Source: Vreelandella zhanjiangensis DSM 21076
Lineage (GTDB): Bacteria > Pseudomonadota > Gammaproteobacteria > Pseudomonadales > Halomonadaceae
Length of the DNA: 64,000 nucleotides
Direction of reading: 5' to 3'
NCBI RefSeq assembly: GCF_000377665.1
Contig: NZ_KB898654.1
Span: forward strand, 62,001-126,000
A model generated the notes under the pieces. That model was not told the origin of the DNA and made no database searches. It was given only the letters and a program-made list of their open reading frames with translations. Of this stretch, positions 27,527-35,993 are shown in pieces. Within the stretch, counting starts at the first letter, position 1. Each line of letters opens with the position of its first letter. The translations under genes and the position numbers were made by a program.

Positions 27527-28735
27527 TTATCTCCTGTGTTGTGCCGCGAGAGGAAGGTTACGTAATTGCGCGCCACGGCTAAGCAGCACCAGCACAAAGC
27601 CTGCCACGAGCATAAAGCCGCTGATGGCAAACAGCGGTGTGTAAGTGCCGAAGGCGCCATAAAGCGCTGACATAGCGTAACCCGCCGCCGCCTGGGCGGC
27701 GGCAAAGGCAGCGGTGGCTTGCCCCCAGATTTTCTTGTGCGCCGTTGGTCCTACTAATTCAGCAAGACGCCCCGACGTAAGCGCAACAATACCGGGGATC
27801 ATCGCCCCTACCATAAAAGAGGAAACGGATTGGCTAATCAGCGCTAGCGAGAACACTGGTAACAAAACAGCGGCGGCCTTCACGACAAACGCCAGCGTTA
27901 AGCCGTAATGCCAGCCGACTCGCTTCGCCAATATGCCAACCATTAGCGGCCCGCACACCGCCCCTAAGCCAAAGATGCCCCACTGAAATGAAGCCGCGTG
28001 GTTGCCCAAGGCATTTTCCCTAGCAAGATAATCCACCCAGAACACCGTATGCGGTACAAATCCGACCGCATCCAGGGCATATGCACCGATAACTAGCAGC
28101 ACGGCCAGCTTTACACCCGGCATAGGTCTACCGCTCTTGTTGCTTGGGCTAGCCGTTGCAGGTGACGCCAAAGATTCCAGGCCACGATCACATACAATAC
28201 CGGCAGCAACACAAAGTAGCCCAAGCGCGCTCCAGGTCATCGCCATATTGAATTCAAGCAGTAGAGGTACTGCCAATGCTGAAAGCAGCGCCCCTATACC
28301 GATACCGGTAAATACCATAGCGCCCACCTGGGCACGCCTTTCAGGCGGTGTGGTCGCTAACGCGACTGATGGCCCAACCACCATCAATATGGCGCCAGCC
28401 ATACCTGAAGCGAGTCGCCAGATGAAAAACCACGCAAAATGGCCGCCCCATGCACAAAGCGTAAAACTAAGCACAATACACGCAAAGCTTGCCCCCATTA
28501 CCTGGCGAGAGGAAAAGCGCTCGCTCAGGGCGTGGGCGATAAGCGCACCGATAAAGTAGCCCAGCAGATTGGCGGCCCCCAGGTAGGCGCCTTGGCTTGC
28601 AGTGAACCACCCCTGCTCAATAATCGCAGGCAATAGCGGCGTGTAAGCAAAGCGTGCGATGCCAATACCCGCCAGCGTCGCCGTGATACCGGTCATTAGC
28701 GCGGGTAGATCCTGGGAAGTGCGTTGGCGATTCAT
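27527..28735 (-). CDS. MFS transporter, YbfB/YjiJ family
   Basis: A 402-residue, twelve-segment major facilitator of the YbfB/YjiJ type (PF06779). The start of the fold shows GIGIARFAYTPLLPA near residue 25 and GAYLGAANLLGYFIGAL near 50, both typical of the family; the central loop is near 190-205. The family exports or imports small organic molecules of largely unknown nature. First gene of a two-gene operon with the GST and read away from the LysR gene at 28902, which is the likely regulator. Confidence 0.88.
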   Translation of the reverse strand: MNRQRTSQDLPALMTGITATLAGIGIARFAYTPLLPAIIEQGWFTASQGAYLGAANLLGYFIGALIAHALSERFSSRQVMGASFACIVLSFTLCAWGGHFAWFFIWRLASGMAGAILMVVGPSVALATTPPERRAQVGAMVFTGIGIGALLSALAVPLLLEFNMAMTWSALGLLCVAAGIVCDRGLESLASPATASPSNKSGRPMPGVKLAVLLVIGAYALDAVGFVPHTVFWVDYLARENALGNHAASFQWGIFGLGAVCGPLMVGILAKRVGWHYGLTLAFVVKAAAVLLPVFSLALISQSVSSFMVGAMIPGIVALTSGRLAELVGPTAHKKIWGQATAAFAAAQAAAGYAMSALYGAFGTYTPLFAISGFMLVAGFVLVLLSRGAQLRNLPLAAQHRR

Positions 28736-28844
28736 GAGGTTGCGTCCTTAGCGTGCCACCTATTGGGCGGTTTGGGCGGCTCGTGTTAATAGACAGCCTA
28801 GTCGCTGGCGATTGTTTTATAGAAACGATTAGTTTTGATCGCTA

Positions 28845-28863
28845 CTATCTCCTTTTGAGATAG
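28845..28863. promoter_or_regulatory. Palindromic operator candidate between the MFS and LysR genes
   Basis: A perfect inverted repeat, CTATCTC then five bases then GAGATAG, lies in the 166-bp divergent region 39 bp before the LysR start. It contains a T-N11-A arrangement, the usual LysR-type binding core, so it is the best candidate site for the divergent regulator controlling both directions. Confidence 0.5.
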
Positions 28864-28901
28864 CGCATATTGAAATAACGCTGGTGTGAGAGGAGGCAAC
28901 T

Positions 28902-29795
28902 ATGCAGCTTAAATCACTACGCTTATTCATGGCGGTGGCCGAGACAGGCAGTTTCGTGGCAGCGGCAAAACGCTTGCACACGGTGCAGTCCAACGTGACG
29001 ACTCACATCAAGAAACTGGAGGAGGAGTTAGGCGTACAGCTGTTTCATCGTGCGGGGCGTGTTCGCCCTACAAGCGCTGGTTTGGCGCTGGTGGAGTACG
29101 CTGAGCGCATGTTGACTGCCCATGATGAAGCGGTATCGCTGTTCAAGGGCCAGGAGAAGGCGTGTGGGCGGCTACGGATAGGCGCCATGGAGACCACAAC
29201 AGCATTGCGCCTTCCGCCGATACTAGCGGCGTATCACGCAGCGCAGCCTGACGTTGATATCCAGCTCAAGACCGGGCCAACGGCTGAGTTGGTCGAGCTG
29301 TTGCTAAACGGGCAGGTGGACTGTGTCTTCGTGGCTGGGCGATTGGAGCATAGCCGCTACCATGTGCTTAAAGCGTTTAGCGAGGAACTTGTATTAGTGG
29401 ATTCGATGCCCATGACGACGATGCCCTCTTCACAAGAGCTGCTGGCGTCTGCCTTCATGGCGTTTCGCCAAGGGTGTAGCTACCGCCAGCGTATCGAGCT
29501 ATTGCTGGCGTCCTATGGCGTCAATGCGGGCCGGATATTCGAGTTCGGCTCGCTGGATGCGATGCTTGGATGTGTCGCTGCCGGGATGGGCTACACGGTG
29601 CTACCGCGTGGCACGGTTGACGCTCATCAGCACCGGTTCGGGATTCACACGCTGGCTCTGCCCGCGTCTATTGCCCACATCGATACCTATTTTGTCGCCG
29701 CCGAACCGGAAACCTGGACACCGGCCCTGGCAAGCTTTGCCGACACGCTGCGCAACGCGGTGATATTGGATGAGCCTCAGCTTACTGCTTCATAA
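28902..29795 (+). CDS. LysR-family transcriptional regulator
   Basis: A 297-residue LysR regulator. The N-terminal winged helix is clear: LRLFMAVAETGSFVAAAKRLHTVQ and VTTHIKKLEEELGVQLFHR; the effector-binding domain begins near residue 90 with LRIGAMETTTALRLP. GAGGAG precedes the ATG. It reads away from the MFS-GST operon, the classic layout in which it controls its divergent neighbours, probably through the palindrome at 28845. The effector-domain start GAMETT is shared by regulators of small-molecule resistance transporters, but the inducer is unknown. Confidence 0.93.
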   Translation: MQLKSLRLFMAVAETGSFVAAAKRLHTVQSNVTTHIKKLEEELGVQLFHRAGRVRPTSAGLALVEYAERMLTAHDEAVSLFKGQEKACGRLRIGAMETTTALRLPPILAAYHAAQPDVDIQLKTGPTAELVELLLNGQVDCVFVAGRLEHSRYHVLKAFSEELVLVDSMPMTTMPSSQELLASAFMAFRQGCSYRQRIELLLASYGVNAGRIFEFGSLDAMLGCVAAGMGYTVLPRGTVDAHQHRFGIHTLALPASIAHIDTYFVAAEPETWTPALASFADTLRNAVILDEPQLTAS

Positions 29796-29846
29796 AGTGG
29801 GTAGCTGTCTGATCAGTGAAGTTGATCAACAACTTCCAAGCGTGGT

Positions 29847-30182
29847 TCAGGCCTTTTTCACAAAGTGGGCGGTCACCATCATGTCGCCAACGCCATCGAC
29901 CTTGCAGTCCAGTTGATGATCCTTGCTGTCTTTGAGCCGTTTGATAACGGCTTTGGTGCCTACCTTGAGTACCAGCGAGCTGCCTTTGACTTTGAGATCT
30001 TTGATCATCGTTACCTTATCGCCTTCCGCTAACAGCGTGCCGTTGGCATCGTTGACCGTCACAGCGTCTTCCGACTCTGTTTCAGAAGGGTTCCATTCGT
30101 GGGCGCACTCGGGGCAGATGAACAGACTTTGATCCTGATAGACTAATTCGGATTGGCAATGGGGGCAAGGTGGGCATGACAT
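29847..30182 (-). CDS. yjdM: PhnA/YjdM zinc-ribbon protein
   Basis: A 111-residue protein of the PhnA family, now called YjdM in E. coli. The N-terminal zinc ribbon has CPHCQSE and CPECAHEW (four cysteines, residues about 6-27); the C-terminal domain has LLAEGDKVTMIKDLKVKGSSL and ends in the typical AHFVKKA. Despite its old name it is not a phosphonate hydrolase in most organisms, and its role is not settled. Monocistronic. Confidence 0.93.
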   Translation of the reverse strand: MSCPPCPHCQSELVYQDQSLFICPECAHEWNPSETESEDAVTVNDANGTLLAEGDKVTMIKDLKVKGSSLVLKVGTKAVIKRLKDSKDHQLDCKVDGVGDMMVTAHFVKKA

Positions 30183-30281
30183 GAATGATGACTTCTGTGG
30201 CTTGGTTTAGGCTGCTTATGATACTGAGCCTGTGTACCCTTGGCGAATGCCTTCACGTCTGCCCAGGAAAGGAGAACCAGG

Positions 30282-30671
30282 ATGAACAAACGTGATCTGG
30301 AAGCCACATACCGTGATTACATCACCTGCCTCAATAATCAGGACTGGATGAACCTTGACCAGTTCGTGCATGACGATGTCCACCACAACGGCAGGCGCCT
30401 AGGGCTTGATGGCTATCGCGCCATGCTAGAAGCCGATTATGAGCAGATACCGGATCTTTACTTCAACATTGAGCTTTTGGCCGTTGACTCACCCCATATC
30501 GCATGCAGGTTGCGATTCGATGTAACCCCCAAAGGTAGCTTCCTCGGCCTTGCGGTGGATGGCAAAAAAGTGACGTTTTGCGAGAACGCGTTCTACCGCT
30601 TCCACGATAATAAGATTCAGGAAGTCTGGTCGGTGATCGATAAGACCGCGATAGAAGCTCAGTTGGATTGA
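30282..30671 (+). CDS. SnoaL/NTF2-like ester cyclase family protein
   Basis: A 129-residue NTF2-fold protein resembling SnoaL-like polyketide cyclase relatives. The ATG at 30282 follows AGGAGA closely; an upstream in-frame start at 30240 has no such site. The fold shows a paired helix start (YRDYITCLNNQDWMNLDQFVHDDVHHNG), then FDVTPKGSFLGL and VTFCENAFYRFHDNKIQEVWSVIDK, the usual C-terminal strands. Such proteins bind small hydrophobic ligands or act as cyclases or isomerases; no specific substrate can be given. Confidence 0.78.
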   Translation: MNKRDLEATYRDYITCLNNQDWMNLDQFVHDDVHHNGRRLGLDGYRAMLEADYEQIPDLYFNIELLAVDSPHIACRLRFDVTPKGSFLGLAVDGKKVTFCENAFYRFHDNKIQEVWSVIDKTAIEAQLD

Positions 30672-30688
30672 GGCTCCAGGTGCCAGCC

Positions 30689-30840
30689 TTATTCGGTTGC
30701 CAGCAGGCGGTCTGTTAGGGCTAGGTTTTCCAGGAACGCATCGTCATGGGATACCCCGCGCTTGGTTAAATTTATCCGCAAGCCCGGCAGGTTTCGCCAT
30801 GCTCTGCCATAGTGAAAGATTACCCAGCCGCCGTACTTAA
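30689..30840 (-). pseudogene. 3' remnant of a coding sequence
   Basis: On the minus strand a frame of about 50 codons ends at TAA (30689) and reads as convincing protein: KYGGWVIFHYGRAWRNLPG, then LRINLTKRGVSHDDAFLENL, then ALTDRLLATE. No ATG, GTG or ribosome site precedes it in frame. The first part with PGLRINLTKRGVS resembles short DUF4236-type proteins, but the assignment is loose. It is probably the end of a gene whose front has been lost. Confidence 0.4.
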
Positions 30841-30852
30841 GGGGAAGAGAAC

Positions 30853-31104
30853 ATGACCCGTACAACACGCGTAGAGCCCGTCAGCGAAGATAAAGAGGAT
30901 ACCTTTCTTGTTTTAGCGTGGCGTGTCATAGACGTGACCGACCCCGACGCCCCGCTGGAAATCTCCCGGCACGACCTTGAACCCGAGGCGATCGAAGCGG
31001 CGCGGCTCTACGAGTCCGAACCCTCAAACGAACCAGGGTCCGACCCAGACGATACTCAGGATTACGATGCCTCGCAGGCGGACGTGGGCAAGCGTGTCGA
31101 ATAG
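30853..31104 (+). CDS. Small acidic protein, paralogue of the protein at 7306
   Basis: An 83-residue, very acidic protein. The start has AAGGGGAAGAG upstream. The first 55 residues share a pattern with the 59-residue protein at 7306-7485: R-V-E-P-V near the start, then AWRVIDVTDPD and PEAIEAARLYE. A further acidic tail (PGSDPDDTQDYDASQ) extends it. Function unknown, no domain recognised. Because this pattern occurs twice in the window with intact ribosome sites, it is a genuine small-protein family. Confidence 0.75.
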   Translation: MTRTTRVEPVSEDKEDTFLVLAWRVIDVTDPDAPLEISRHDLEPEAIEAARLYESEPSNEPGSDPDDTQDYDASQADVGKRVE

Positions 31105-31127
31105 CTTTTTTAATTCGTGCTGGCATT

Positions 31128-31164
31128 AAAAAGGGCATAGCGCTTGTTAAAGCACTATGCCCTT
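31128..31164 (-). terminator. Terminator of the 31186-31671 gene
   Basis: Fifteen-base stem with one mismatch (AAGGGCATAG against CTATGCCCTT plus inner pairs), four-base loop, then TTTTT on the minus strand. It sits in the convergent gap and could also end the + strand small gene, but the T run is on the minus side. Confidence 0.75.
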
Positions 31165-31185
31165 CTCACATTAATGTACGCTGTT

Positions 31186-31671
31186 TTAACCCATTACATT
31201 GATGCTTGGCGCCTCACCACCTACTTGATGATAATGTTCGGCATTGACCAGCTCGACAAACTGCTTGCCGTTTTTCACATGGCGAATATGAATCTCACTA
31301 CCCTTGGTGTAACGGTGGCCGATGTTGATCGTATAGGATTTGAAGGCCCAACTGATAAAGCCAGTAAAGAAAAGCGCGCTATCCAGGTCACGCCATTTCA
31401 CTCCCCGCACGCCCTTTTGCCAGGGGAAAACACCTTGCTCGAGCCACACACCTGCGTCATTCACAAATAGCGTCATGCTGCGCACATACACGATGTTGTA
31501 GATGATGCTCACAATCGCGGCAACTAAAGCGACCCAACTGAGCCAGGGCTGATTTACCATTCCGGAGACGACAAGCCCGGCTACCCCGACCACAATGCCT
31601 ATTAAAAATGGCTTGAAGTAAGCCAACCACGAAAGCTTGTAGACATTGGAAGTATCGTTATTCTCTTGCAT
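31186..31671 (-). CDS. Membrane protein with two hydrophobic segments and a PH-like tail
   Basis: A 161-residue protein. Two or three hydrophobic segments occupy about residues 20-70 (FLIGIVVGVAGLVVSG, WVALVAAIVSIIYNIV), followed by a soluble part with RSMTLFVNDAGVWLEQGVFPWQKGVRGVKWRDLDSA that resembles bacterial PH-domain membrane proteins. The ATG at 31671 is favoured by AGGGA; an ATG six codons earlier is possible. No linked gene suggests a role. A terminator follows. Confidence 0.65.
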   Translation of the reverse strand: MQENNDTSNVYKLSWLAYFKPFLIGIVVGVAGLVVSGMVNQPWLSWVALVAAIVSIIYNIVYVRSMTLFVNDAGVWLEQGVFPWQKGVRGVKWRDLDSALFFTGFISWAFKSYTINIGHRYTKGSEIHIRHVKNGKQFVELVNAEHYHQVGGEAPSINVMG

Positions 31672-31753
31672 GCGTTTCCCTATTTGCATTAGCTGTATCT
31701 GTATTACTTTACATCAATGCTAAGGGCTAAGTCCCGTTTGGAAAGTGGCTATA

Positions 31754-33103
31754 TTAGGTAGCTGCCCACCATTCCGCTATCTGTGGCTCAAGTTGCCCAG
31801 AGGCCGGCAAATGCCCGTTACGTGCAAAGTCGGCCCATAGGGCGCGTAGGCGCTTACCGTGCTCAAGCAAGGTGGCTTCATCCACGTCTTTAACGATATC
31901 GGCATACTGCCAACTGGCGGGGTCACCCAGCAGCAGCGGAAGCTCCAACGTGTGCGCGGCGCCAAATGGGTAGCGGCCTTTACCCCAGTCCAACCGGTAA
32001 ATGTAGGCATTGCCACCCGCCTTTGCGTGTCGGCGGGCAAATTTGAGCGCATCGCGCTTGTACACCTTGCGCGTGGTGGCGGCCACCATCGCTTTGGTGA
32101 TTGTTTCACCCACTAACGGAAGCTGGCGTAGCCGCATCAGGCCCGGCGACATCACCAGAAACATGGCGGTCTCCTCGAAGGTATGGCCAATGAAAACATC
32201 GAACTTCGGCGCGACGCGGCGCCAGGCAGCGTCAGCCTGGGATTCAGCAGGCAGCGGATAGTGGCCGTACTGATTGCCAAACGGCATGGACGATTTCAGC
32301 CCAAAACCCCGAGCGGCTTTCGCCACGTGAGGCTGCGCGCGCAATACCTCATCCAAGGGGGCGTCATCTTTTACGGTGGCGGCTTTCTGGCTCATCTTGG
32401 CGTTCATTTTCGCCCGACCGCGACTAATACCCAGCGGTGCGCTTTGAATAATAACGCGCTGAAAAAGCCCTTCAGTGCCTTCAGCAATCATCAAATGGGC
32501 CGCCGCGTCCCCGCCAGACGAATGTCCAAACAGAGTGACATTGCTGGGGTCCCCGCCCATGGCCGCAATGTTGGTGTTGATCCAGCGCAGGGCGGAAATA
32601 ATATCCAGCAGCCCCAAGTTGGCAGGCCGGTTGGCGTAGCCGCCTAGAAAGCCCAGCAGGCCGAGCCGGTAATTTACAGCGACCACAATCACGTCTTGCT
32701 CAAGCGCCAGCGGGCGCACATCAAATACCGAAAGATCCGCCGCACCGAACACGTAAGAGCCACCATGAATCCACACCATTACTGGCCGCGGCGCCGCAGC
32801 CGGGCGCTCCGGCACAGTGACCGAAAGGTGCAGCTCTCCTTCAACGGCGTGGAACTCCTTGGCGGTGACGCCGAGCGCTTCGTTCAGCTCAGGAATGATG
32901 TTTTGCGGCAAGGCTGGCGACCATTCGGTGGCATGAATAGGTGCGGTGGCGGGCGGTTCATCCACCGGCGGGCAGAAGCGTTGAGTGCGGGCGTAGCGAA
33001 TGCCCGTGGCGCGAATCACGCCGCGATCACGCCAGCCGATGATGTCGCCTGCGGGGGTGGTGAAACGCGGGGCGTCTTGTGCAATAGGCTCGGCGAGGGG
33101 CAT
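31754..33103 (-). CDS. Type-B carboxylesterase/lipase family protein
   Basis: A 449-residue alpha/beta hydrolase of the COesterase family (PF00135). The oxyanion motif is WIHGGSYVFGAAD near residue 120, and the nucleophile elbow is FGHSSGGDAA near 200, where most family members have GESAGG, so the histidine-for-glutamate swap is slightly unusual. The catalytic histidine is probably in GAAHTLELPLLLGD near 395. AAGGAA precedes the ATG. No signal peptide, so probably cytoplasmic. It hydrolyses carboxylic esters; substrate unknown. Confidence 0.85.
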   Translation of the reverse strand: MPLAEPIAQDAPRFTTPAGDIIGWRDRGVIRATGIRYARTQRFCPPVDEPPATAPIHATEWSPALPQNIIPELNEALGVTAKEFHAVEGELHLSVTVPERPAAAPRPVMVWIHGGSYVFGAADLSVFDVRPLALEQDVIVVAVNYRLGLLGFLGGYANRPANLGLLDIISALRWINTNIAAMGGDPSNVTLFGHSSGGDAAAHLMIAEGTEGLFQRVIIQSAPLGISRGRAKMNAKMSQKAATVKDDAPLDEVLRAQPHVAKAARGFGLKSSMPFGNQYGHYPLPAESQADAAWRRVAPKFDVFIGHTFEETAMFLVMSPGLMRLRQLPLVGETITKAMVAATTRKVYKRDALKFARRHAKAGGNAYIYRLDWGKGRYPFGAAHTLELPLLLGDPASWQYADIVKDVDEATLLEHGKRLRALWADFARNGHLPASGQLEPQIAEWWAAT

Positions 33104-33150
33104 GTGGTTCCTTGAGGTTTGAAAGTTATCGCTACTGAGTAGCCTCTATC

Positions 33151-33201
33151 ATCGCGGGCTGAAGTCGGCTCCTACCAAAAGTGGGAGTCAGCGCGCCCGC
33201 T
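33151..33201. repeat. REP-like palindromic repeat, first copy
   Basis: ATCGCGGGCTGAAGTCGGCTCCTAC followed after a short loop by the diverged inverted partner GTGGGAGTCAGCGCGCCCGCT. This is the layout of the short palindromic repeats common in Pseudomonas and relatives. A second half-copy occurs at 33838-33868, on the other side of the PNPOx gene. Confidence 0.65.
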
Positions 33202-33769
33202 ATGGCACCAGCCACTGCCCTGCCCAATTATTCGCCCGCTTGAATATCGCGCGACGGTGATGCTGGCCCAGGTGCAGCGCTTCTATTGCTTGAATGTCCA
33301 GCCAAAGCACTGCGAAAGCGTTTTCGGCCGGGGTCTTGGTGTAGTCCAGCGAGTTCGCAATCGGCTCGCCCGGCGCGGGGCCGCGGCTGTAGGCGGTGCG
33401 GGCGTGTTCAGGTATTCGCTGCCAGCGCTCGCTGACCTCGTCGCCGTTCAGGATGGTGACATTGGCCTCAACCCGTAGCTGTAGTTTTTGCTCAGCGTCC
33501 CATATATGCAGGGCGGCCGCGGGGTTAACGCGTAGGGAAGCTATCTTGTCGGAGTGAATATCCGTGTAGGTGGCAAGCGTGGCGGCCTGCTGGTCGGCTT
33601 CGCGCAGCACTACCGTGCGGGCTTGGGGCATACCGCTTTTATTGACCGTGGCCAGGGTAGGATGACGCGCCGCAGCATCGCGGTCGCTGATGCCCCGGGT
33701 CAGGCACTTCCAAAGGTGGTCATAGAGTAGCGGCAGCTCTTCTGCCCAGGGGTGTTTGCTTGTCGCCAT
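33200..33769 (-). CDS. Pyridoxamine 5'-phosphate oxidase-like flavoprotein
   Basis: A 189-residue split-barrel protein of the PNPOx-like group, with HPTLATVNKSGMPQARTVVLRE near residue 36 and SDKIASLRVNPAAALHIWD near 72, the FMN-binding strands, and a C-terminal AENAFAVLWLDIQAIEALHLG then HRRAIF. It lacks the PdxH C-terminal signature, so it is not the PLP-forming enzyme; likely an FMN- or haem-binding oxidoreductase of unknown substrate. AAAGGT precedes the ATG. REP-like repeats lie on both sides. Confidence 0.85.
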   Translation of the reverse strand: MATSKHPWAEELPLLYDHLWKCLTRGISDRDAAARHPTLATVNKSGMPQARTVVLREADQQAATLATYTDIHSDKIASLRVNPAAALHIWDAEQKLQLRVEANVTILNGDEVSERWQRIPEHARTAYSRGPAPGEPIANSLDYTKTPAENAFAVLWLDIQAIEALHLGQHHRRAIFKRANNWAGQWLVP

Positions 33770-33837
33770 AGGATACCTTTGCAGGAAAATTTAGCGCGTT
33801 TCTCATTCGTCTGCGGTTATTTATAGCATGTGCTGGA

Positions 33838-33868
33838 ATCGTCGCGGGCTGAAGCCTTCTCCTACAGC
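33838..33868. repeat. REP-like palindromic repeat, second copy
   Basis: ATCGTCGCGGGCTGAAGCC then TTCTCCTACA repeats the head of the element at 33151. Same orientation, no clear inverted partner. Confidence 0.5.
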
Positions 33869-33975
33869 GTATTTGGGTCATGCATGCCGGGCGTTACCTT
33901 CATATGTAGTCGGCATTGGACGCATTAGGGTATTACTGCCTAGACTCAAGGCTCCTTCCAAAGAGTACCCGGCCC

Positions 33976-34944
33976 ATGCGCGTTTTTTCCAACCCGGTCG
34001 GTGCCGGTTCGTTGTGGTTTGATAACTTGGTAACCGCCGATGGCGTCCCGGTGGCTTACGACCCCCAGGCGCGGGCGTTTATTCCCATGCCGCCCTTCTG
34101 CGCCAACCGTGACGTGATTGGCTGCAATTGGATTGCGCCTAACGAGGGTGAGTTCTGTCGCGCCTGTGCGATGACCGCTCTGGCGCCGGACCCGGAGATT
34201 CCCAACGCCATTCCCAACTGGGCGCTGACCGAGGCCGCCAAGCGCTGGGTGATCGATAACTTGGGCCGCTGGCACTGGTTTCGGCCGGAAGATCCCGGCG
34301 CGCCACCCACTTTTCATATGCTGGCCGAAGGCGCCACGCCGGTGCCCATGGGCCATGTGGGTGGCGTGGTCACGATTAGCGTGGCCGAGGCGGACCCGGT
34401 ACTAAGTACCACGCGCCGCGAAGCGCTGGAGGAGCCTTACCGCACCATGATTGGCCATATGCGCCATGAAATCGCCCATATGCTGTGGTGGCGATTAAGC
34501 TTGCGGGAAGATTTTCTGGATGCCTTTCGCGAGGCGTTTGGCGATGAGCGAGCCGATTACACCGAGGCGCTTAAGCATCACTACCATGAAGGCCCGCCGG
34601 AGGACTGGCGCGCACATTATGTCTCGACTTACGCCTCGGCCCATCCGCATGAAGACTGGGCGGAAACCGTTTCGCATCTGCTGCACCTGACCGATATCAC
34701 TGACAGCTTTGTGGCATCGGGCATGGATTTGCCCGAGCTGCCCCGCGATCAAAAGTGGGATGCCTACGCCGAGCCGGAGGCCGAGCACCTGATTCATATC
34801 GCCACGGCAGTGGTGGCCGGGGTAAACAACGTCAACCGCTCCATGGGGCTTTCGGATGTGTACCCGTTCGTGCTGACAGAAGTGACGCTACAAAAACTGG
34901 ACTTCGTACACGGCTGGCTGCGCCGGGGGGCGCTGGGGCTTTAA
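33976..34944 (+). CDS. Putative zinc-binding metallopeptidase (PF15887 type)
   Basis: A 322-residue protein with MRHEIAHMLWWRL near residue 164, the HExxH zinc site, and a downstream HPHEDWAETVSHLLH with the third ligand. Upstream, FCANRDVIGCNWIAPNEGEFCRAC (about 48-70) is the second cysteine cluster of the family's N-terminal zinc ribbon. The first cluster, normally two CxxC pairs within the first 25 residues, is missing: that region reads VFSNPVGAGSLWFDNLVTADG. The ATG at 33976 is where family members start. Substrate unknown. It converges with a broken LysR gene 7 bp away. Confidence 0.85.
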   Translation: MRVFSNPVGAGSLWFDNLVTADGVPVAYDPQARAFIPMPPFCANRDVIGCNWIAPNEGEFCRACAMTALAPDPEIPNAIPNWALTEAAKRWVIDNLGRWHWFRPEDPGAPPTFHMLAEGATPVPMGHVGGVVTISVAEADPVLSTTRREALEEPYRTMIGHMRHEIAHMLWWRLSLREDFLDAFREAFGDERADYTEALKHHYHEGPPEDWRAHYVSTYASAHPHEDWAETVSHLLHLTDITDSFVASGMDLPELPRDQKWDAYAEPEAEHLIHIATAVVAGVNNVNRSMGLSDVYPFVLTEVTLQKLDFVHGWLRRGALGL

Positions 34945-34951
34945 GCGCGAG

Positions 34952-35848
34952 TTATTCGATCAGCGAACGGCTCAGGTAGCGGGCAAACTGCTCGTACAGC
35001 TCGCTTGATTGCGAAGCGCTGAGCACTAACTGAATGGAGGGCAAATTCGGGACGCCGTTCGCCTCAGAAAGTACGCACAGCTCCTCCGATAACGCGCTTT
35101 TGGGTAAGATGCCCACTCCCAACCCGCTGATAACCGCCTTTTTAATGTTATCGAACGACCCGCTGACATAAGCGAAGTAGTGCGAGCGCCCGACACCGTT
35201 CAGCGCCGTGACGGCGCTGTTGCGGATAACGCACCCTTCCAGAAACGTGACCAGTGGAATATCGCGCAGGTCATCGAAATGCAGCGCTCCGGAGCTTACC
35301 CAGTAAAGCGGCTCGACCTGAATGACCTGCTCGGCATTCGACACCACCGGCTGGCCCGCGAGGCCCTTGAGAATCACCACGTCCAATAGCTGCTGCTCAG
35401 CCATTCGCGAAAGCACCGTGGATGAGGCCGCCGTGACTTCCACGCGTAGCCCCGGGTTGTCCTCAAGGCAGAGCGAAATCACACGGTGAAGGTTACCGAC
35501 CGCAAAGTCATCCGGCACCCCTAGCGCTACTTTTCCCTCAAGGCTTGAGGCCTTCAGCGAGTTGATCGCCCTGCTGGTACGTTGAAGAATATCGCGGGCG
35601 GCCGGTAACAGCCGCCGGCCCTCTTCGGTCAGCCCGATCACATGCCCTTGGCGCCTTTCAATGAGGCGACAGCCAATATCTTCTTCAAGACGTTTAAGGC
35701 CAACGCTTAGCGTCGACTGGGTACGCGCCAGCACGTCACTCGCGCGACCAAACCCGCCGTACTGCGCCACAGTCACGAAAGCGCGCAGCTATTCAAGCGT
35801 AATACCCCGCCCTTTCAAGGAAAAAGCGTCTTGGTGTTCAGACTGCAT
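34952..35848 (-). pseudogene. LysR-family regulator with an in-frame amber codon
   Basis: From ATG 35848 the frame reads MQSEHQDAFSLKGRG then ITLE, a TAG at 35789-35791, then LRAFVTVAQYGGFGRASDV. LysR proteins have a glutamine or similar residue exactly there (LEQLRAF or LEALRAF), so CAG to TAG is the simplest cause. Downstream, the helix-turn-helix continues (STLSVGLKRLEEDIGCRLIER) and the effector domain is intact to the normal end. Restart at GTG 35776 would give 274 residues lacking the first helix. It is divergent from the AEC transporter, its probable former target. Confidence 0.65.
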
Positions 35849-35993
35849 AGATGCCCCGCGCATGTGCACCGCTATCGATAAAAACGATTATAACCTTGGC
35901 ACAATTCATTTAACAAAACAGCGGCCAGCTTTGATGATTACCGCCATCGAGTGCGTTTCCCACGCCGACACTTCTTCAACATGAGAAAGCGCT

